Shown here piece after piece: positions 61,143-64,000 of a stretch of DNA of 64,000 nucleotides. Numbering within the stretch: the stretch's first letter is position 1; every line of letters begins with the position of its first letter. The notes beneath the pieces were generated by a model. The model ran no database searches, was not told the origin of the DNA, and saw nothing but the letters and a program-made list of their open reading frames with translations. This DNA is from Tellurirhabdus bombi (GTDB taxonomy: Bacteria; Bacteroidota; Bacteroidia; Cytophagales; Spirosomataceae): the NCBI RefSeq assembly GCF_021484805.1, contig NZ_CP090557.1, positions 3,112,001-3,176,000 of the forward strand, read 5' to 3'. Made by a program: the position numbers and the translations under genes.

Positions 61143-62228
61143 ATGCTTGCACTCTTTATTTTTTTGGTAATGGTTGTCAGTTTTGTGGTCGTGGGTGTTT
61201 ACCTCGAGCGCAAAGTATCAGCTTTTATTCAGGACCGCCTGGGCCCAATGGAGGTCGGAAAATATGGATTGCTGCAATTATTTGCCGATTTGCTGAAACT
61301 TCTGCAAAAAGAAGACATTGTGCCGTTGGCCGCCGACCGGAAACTTTTCTTACTGGCTCCCGCTGTTATTTTTGCGTCGGTGTTTGCTGGCTTTGCCGTT
61401 ATGCCGTTGACGCCGGATCTTCAAGGATCGGCGGCGGCAGTGGGCGTTTTTTACCTGATGGCCATTGTGTCGGTCGATGTGGTGGGCGTACTGATGGCGG
61501 GTTGGGGCTCCAACAATAAATACTCGCTATTTGGTGCCCTGCGCTCGGTGGCGCAGATTGTATCGTATGAAGTGCCGCTGGGTCTGACGATTCTATGCGC
61601 CGTGATGATTTGCCAATCCCTGAATTTGCAGGAAATTAGTTTTCAGCAGGGCATTTATACGGATGAAACCAATTATCTGTTCGGTATCAAGGCAATGGGA
61701 GTTGATGTTACCGACTGGGGAGGAATTTTTACCTGGAATATTCTGCGTAATCCATTTCTGTTTTTTGCCTACATCATCTTTTTCATTGCTACCCTGGCTG
61801 AATCCAACCGGGCTCCGTTCGACTTGCCCGAGGGCGAATCGGAACTGGTTGCTGGCTTTCACACCGAATATTCCGGAATGCGGTTTGCCTTGTTGTTTTT
61901 ATCGGAATACGGCATGATGTTGCTGGTGTCGTTTCTGGGAGCAATCCTATTTCTGGGAAGCTGGAATACGCCTCTGCCCAACATCGGCCCCCTTCGTCTG
62001 GCCGAGTGGACCAGCGGTGCGCCGGGTACGATTTGGGGAAATGTCACCGGAGCGTTCTGGTTACTTTCGAAGGCGATGTTCGCCATTTTGGTGCAGATGT
62101 GGGTGCGCTGGACCTTTCCCCGCGTTCGAGTTGACCAGATGATGCACCTTTGCTGGAAAGTATTAACGCCTATTGGCTTGGTTTTGCTGCTTATTTCCGG
62201 TGTATGGCGGCTGCTAATGGTCGGATAA
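61143..62228 (+). CDS. nuoH: NADH-quinone oxidoreductase subunit H
   Basis: A 361-residue NuoH/ND1 with eight or more membrane helices. The quinone-site loops are present: VYLERKVSAFIQDRLGPMEVGKYGLLQ and AESNRAPFDLPEGESELVAGFHTEYSG. It is part of the complex I membrane arm, where it meets the Q-module. No other nuo gene is within the window on either side, so it is separated from the rest of complex I. Its own promoter lies just upstream. Confidence 0.96.
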   Translation: MLALFIFLVMVVSFVVVGVYLERKVSAFIQDRLGPMEVGKYGLLQLFADLLKLLQKEDIVPLAADRKLFLLAPAVIFASVFAGFAVMPLTPDLQGSAAAVGVFYLMAIVSVDVVGVLMAGWGSNNKYSLFGALRSVAQIVSYEVPLGLTILCAVMICQSLNLQEISFQQGIYTDETNYLFGIKAMGVDVTDWGGIFTWNILRNPFLFFAYIIFFIATLAESNRAPFDLPEGESELVAGFHTEYSGMRFALLFLSEYGMMLLVSFLGAILFLGSWNTPLPNIGPLRLAEWTSGAPGTIWGNVTGAFWLLSKAMFAILVQMWVRWTFPRVRVDQMMHLCWKVLTPIGLVLLLISGVWRLLMVG

Positions 62229-62293
62229 TAAAAGCATCAATTGATTTTTATGTTTTTCGCCTAACTTTGCGCGATTTACCACACAACCTGATT

Positions 62294-63034
62294 ATGAGGA
62301 AACTGATTGCCGTTCTACTGGCGTTTACTTCTGTTACTGCTATTGCCCAAAGTCCTGTTTCCAGTCGATTGGTTTCCGGAGCCGATTTAGGCGCTTCTTT
62401 TGCCACCAAAAAGCTTTCTCCGTCAATTGCCTATTACCAATTGCTGAATCTGGATGAGCGAAAAATCTTTCAGTTTGGCTGGCATACGAAACTTCAAAAT
62501 TATTACGGTCAGGAGTCGGTCGACTATTACACGGCACCCGCTCGCCTGACGCGTGGAAAAACGGGTTTTGGGGCTTTGTCGGCTCCCCTGATTCCAGAGA
62601 ACATAGATACCCTGACCATGCCCCGGGCATCGTTTATTTCGCTTAATCTAGGCTTGCGGTTTCAGATTCACCTTGGTCCGGTTGAGCTAGGTGCCGCCAC
62701 CGATATTTTAGGCGTCGGTTTAGGAAAAGGCCGGCTTGGGCTTTACAGAGCCATTAAAGGAGCTAACTCGGTCGATAGCTTAAACCTACACCAAACAAAC
62801 AAATACGCGCAACCTCAACGCTTCAATCTGCGTCTTTTGGGTGACAATAACATGGGCTTTTTGTCTTCGGAGGTATACGCCCGGATTTTATTCAGCCGTC
62901 GGGTGGCTTTTAAAGTAGGGTATCAGTGGATTACTACAGAATACCGAACCAATGACGAATTAGTAGACGATAACCGTCGTTTCCGCCGGAATTATGCCAT
63001 GCCGTACGTGGCTCTTAGCTTTCCATTCTTTTGA
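62294..63034 (+). CDS. Predicted outer-membrane beta-barrel protein
   Basis: 246 residues from ATG 62294, which gives a signal peptide (MRKLIAVLLAFTSVTAIAQ); the frame is open far upstream but lacks signal features there. The rest is rich in aromatic-flanked short strands (LGLRFQIHLGPVELGAATDILGVGLG; FKVGYQWITTEY) and ends in SFPFF, a terminal Phe typical of outer-membrane proteins. I recognise no family. A perfect terminator follows at 63055. Confidence 0.7.
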   Translation: MRKLIAVLLAFTSVTAIAQSPVSSRLVSGADLGASFATKKLSPSIAYYQLLNLDERKIFQFGWHTKLQNYYGQESVDYYTAPARLTRGKTGFGALSAPLIPENIDTLTMPRASFISLNLGLRFQIHLGPVELGAATDILGVGLGKGRLGLYRAIKGANSVDSLNLHQTNKYAQPQRFNLRLLGDNNMGFLSSEVYARILFSRRVAFKVGYQWITTEYRTNDELVDDNRRFRRNYAMPYVALSFPFF

Positions 63035-63054
63035 TTGGGAGATAATAAACACTC

Positions 63055-63099
63055 CACAAAAAGGCCCGGTTAACAAGCAGTTAACCGGGCCTTTTTGTG
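63055..63099. terminator. Perfect 20-bp bidirectional terminator
   Basis: CACAAAAAGGCCCGGTTAAC (63055-63074) pairs exactly with 63080-63099 around the loop AAGCA. The stem includes A5 and T5 tracts on its two sides, so it terminates both the outer-membrane protein gene (plus) and the Wzy-type gene (minus, stop at 63111). Confidence 0.97.
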
Positions 63100-63110
63100 G
63101 GTAAACGCCT

Positions 63111-64000
63111 TTATACGACGGCTACTTCCTCTTCCTGAACCACCTCCGATTCCGATAATTGTTGATGCACTGACTCTTTTTTACGGCCTCCTAAAGCATT
63201 TATTCCGTTGAAGAAAAACAAGGACGTAAAGAAAGTGTAAAAAAGTACCCCGCGTTGTCTGGACAAAACATTCTCCGTAGAGAACGTGACCGAAAGCGTG
63301 ATCAAAAGAAACAAATAAAGGTGGTTTCTCCATTTGTATGCTTTGACAAATTGTGTCCCCAAAATCCCCAAAAAGAGCAGCAGGCCGATAAGTCCAAACG
63401 ATAACCACTGATTAAGGTACTCATTGTGTGTATTGTACACACCGAGATTGTAATGAAGTTGTTGCGAATAAGCAGTGTACTCGGCGTTCAGTAGATGATC
63501 CAGATTGACGGGGCCGACACCCAACAGCCAGTGGTGATGCAGCAAGTTCATGTTGATGGTCAGAATAATCTGACGCATGCTGAATGAATTGAGGGCTGGA
63601 TTAGCTGTAGGGCTAGCATTAAGAAGGGCTGAATACTCGCCGACCCGCTGGCTACTGAACGGAATAAAAACAAAGGCAGTAAAAAGGGCTAAACTCAGGA
63701 CGCCCAGAATAGGCAGGTAGGTCTTTGAGCGTCTGCGGTTAAGCCAGCAGTAATACGCGACGATGATGAAGAGCGCCACAACGGGAGCTTTGGGCATCAG
63801 GGTCAGAATGAAAATAAAGATCGAGAAGAGAAGGCTCAGATACTGCCACTTTTTTAGCTTTTGCCGGGTTTCAGTAGAGAGTAGCAAAATTGAGGTGGCA
63901 AAGCACAGATAGATACCCATATAAGTGGGGTGAATATCCGTTATATCTTCAAAATAACCCCGGTATTCAGCATTCGGTATTGGACGGTCGAGCTGCCAGG
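63111..64000 (-). CDS. O-antigen ligase/Wzy-type polymerase, 5'-truncated by window edge
   Basis: About 296 residues are in the window and the frame is still open at base 64000, so the N-terminus lies outside. The Wzy_C/O-antigen-ligase family core is visible: DIHPTYMGIYLCFATS, then many helices, with GVGPVNLDHLLN and YNTHNEYLNQWLSFG, the conserved periplasmic loop with the His and Glu/Asn of the family. It links or polymerises glycan units at the periplasmic side of the inner membrane. The C-terminus is acidic (VVQEEEVAVV). Neighbouring glycan genes would lie to the right of the window. Confidence 0.88.
   Translation of the reverse strand, partial: WQLDRPIPNAEYRGYFEDITDIHPTYMGIYLCFATSILLLSTETRQKLKKWQYLSLLFSIFIFILTLMPKAPVVALFIIVAYYCWLNRRRSKTYLPILGVLSLALFTAFVFIPFSSQRVGEYSALLNASPTANPALNSFSMRQIILTINMNLLHHHWLLGVGPVNLDHLLNAEYTAYSQQLHYNLGVYNTHNEYLNQWLSFGLIGLLLFLGILGTQFVKAYKWRNHLYLFLLITLSVTFSTENVLSRQRGVLFYTFFTSLFFFNGINALGGRKKESVHQQLSESEVVQEEEVAVV

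Overview
The window looks like chromosomal DNA of a Bacteroidota bacterium, most likely order Cytophagales and possibly the Spirosoma/Larkinella group. This is inferred from gene content: DUF4249 paired with a TonB-dependent receptor, DUF4403, DUF1343/NamZ, many lipoproteins and RR-signal sugar enzymes, LytS-type kinases. It is also inferred from several promoters of the Bacteroidota type (TTG, about 19-22 bases, TAnnTTTG) with almost no Shine-Dalgarno sequences. No taxon is proven. Both window edges cut a gene: an inositol-monophosphatase-family gene on the left and an O-antigen-ligase/Wzy-type gene on the right.

Layout. 0-6 kb: small metabolic and envelope genes, then an sdpR-sdpI pair with a good operator. 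6-19 kb: many DNA-damage genes (AlkA-type glycosylase, AraC-HTH/O6-methylguanine methyltransferase, SMUG2-type glycosylase, DinB) mixed with a PNPOx/MocR divergent pair, an orphan hybrid histidine kinase, an AraC regulator, a Rid protein, an enolase-superfamily protein and a PqaA-like hydrolase. 19.6-27.7 kb: a two-component system divergent from a TolC-RND-adaptor efflux operon. The shared promoter region holds a perfect 17-bp inverted repeat with smaller palindromes inside. 27.7-28.7 kb: an isolated, AT-richer DUF3223 gene with an HNH-like C-terminus, bracketed by two related terminator hairpins. 28.7-34 kb: GDPD, sulfatase, a gene-poor stretch, and umuD-umuC. 34-45 kb: tandem LytS-type kinases without a response regulator, DUF389, a Gfo/Idh plus isomerase operon, OsmC, MnmA, a DHFR-fold reductase and another TIM-barrel isomerase. 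45-47.5 kb: a TrpF-like protein that has lost its catalytic residues, then a PspC/LiaI-type envelope-stress pair. 47.5-64 kb: S9 and M1 peptidases, a LolC/E-like permease, NamZ, GuaA, a lytic transglycosylase, DUF4249 with its TonB receptor, a lone nuoH, an outer-membrane protein and the Wzy-type gene.

No rRNA, tRNA, CRISPR array, insertion sequence or prophage was recognised. The strongest leads are: (1) the efflux locus, where the regulatory DNA is unusually symmetrical and the RND pump lacks two residues of the classical AcrB proton relay (D408 to Q, K940 to A); (2) the sdpRI immunity pair without a visible toxin gene; (3) the DUF3223/HNH-like cargo gene between paired hairpins; (4) the catalytically dead TrpF-like protein; (5) the duplicated LytS-type kinases, one with a degenerate ATP-binding motif.
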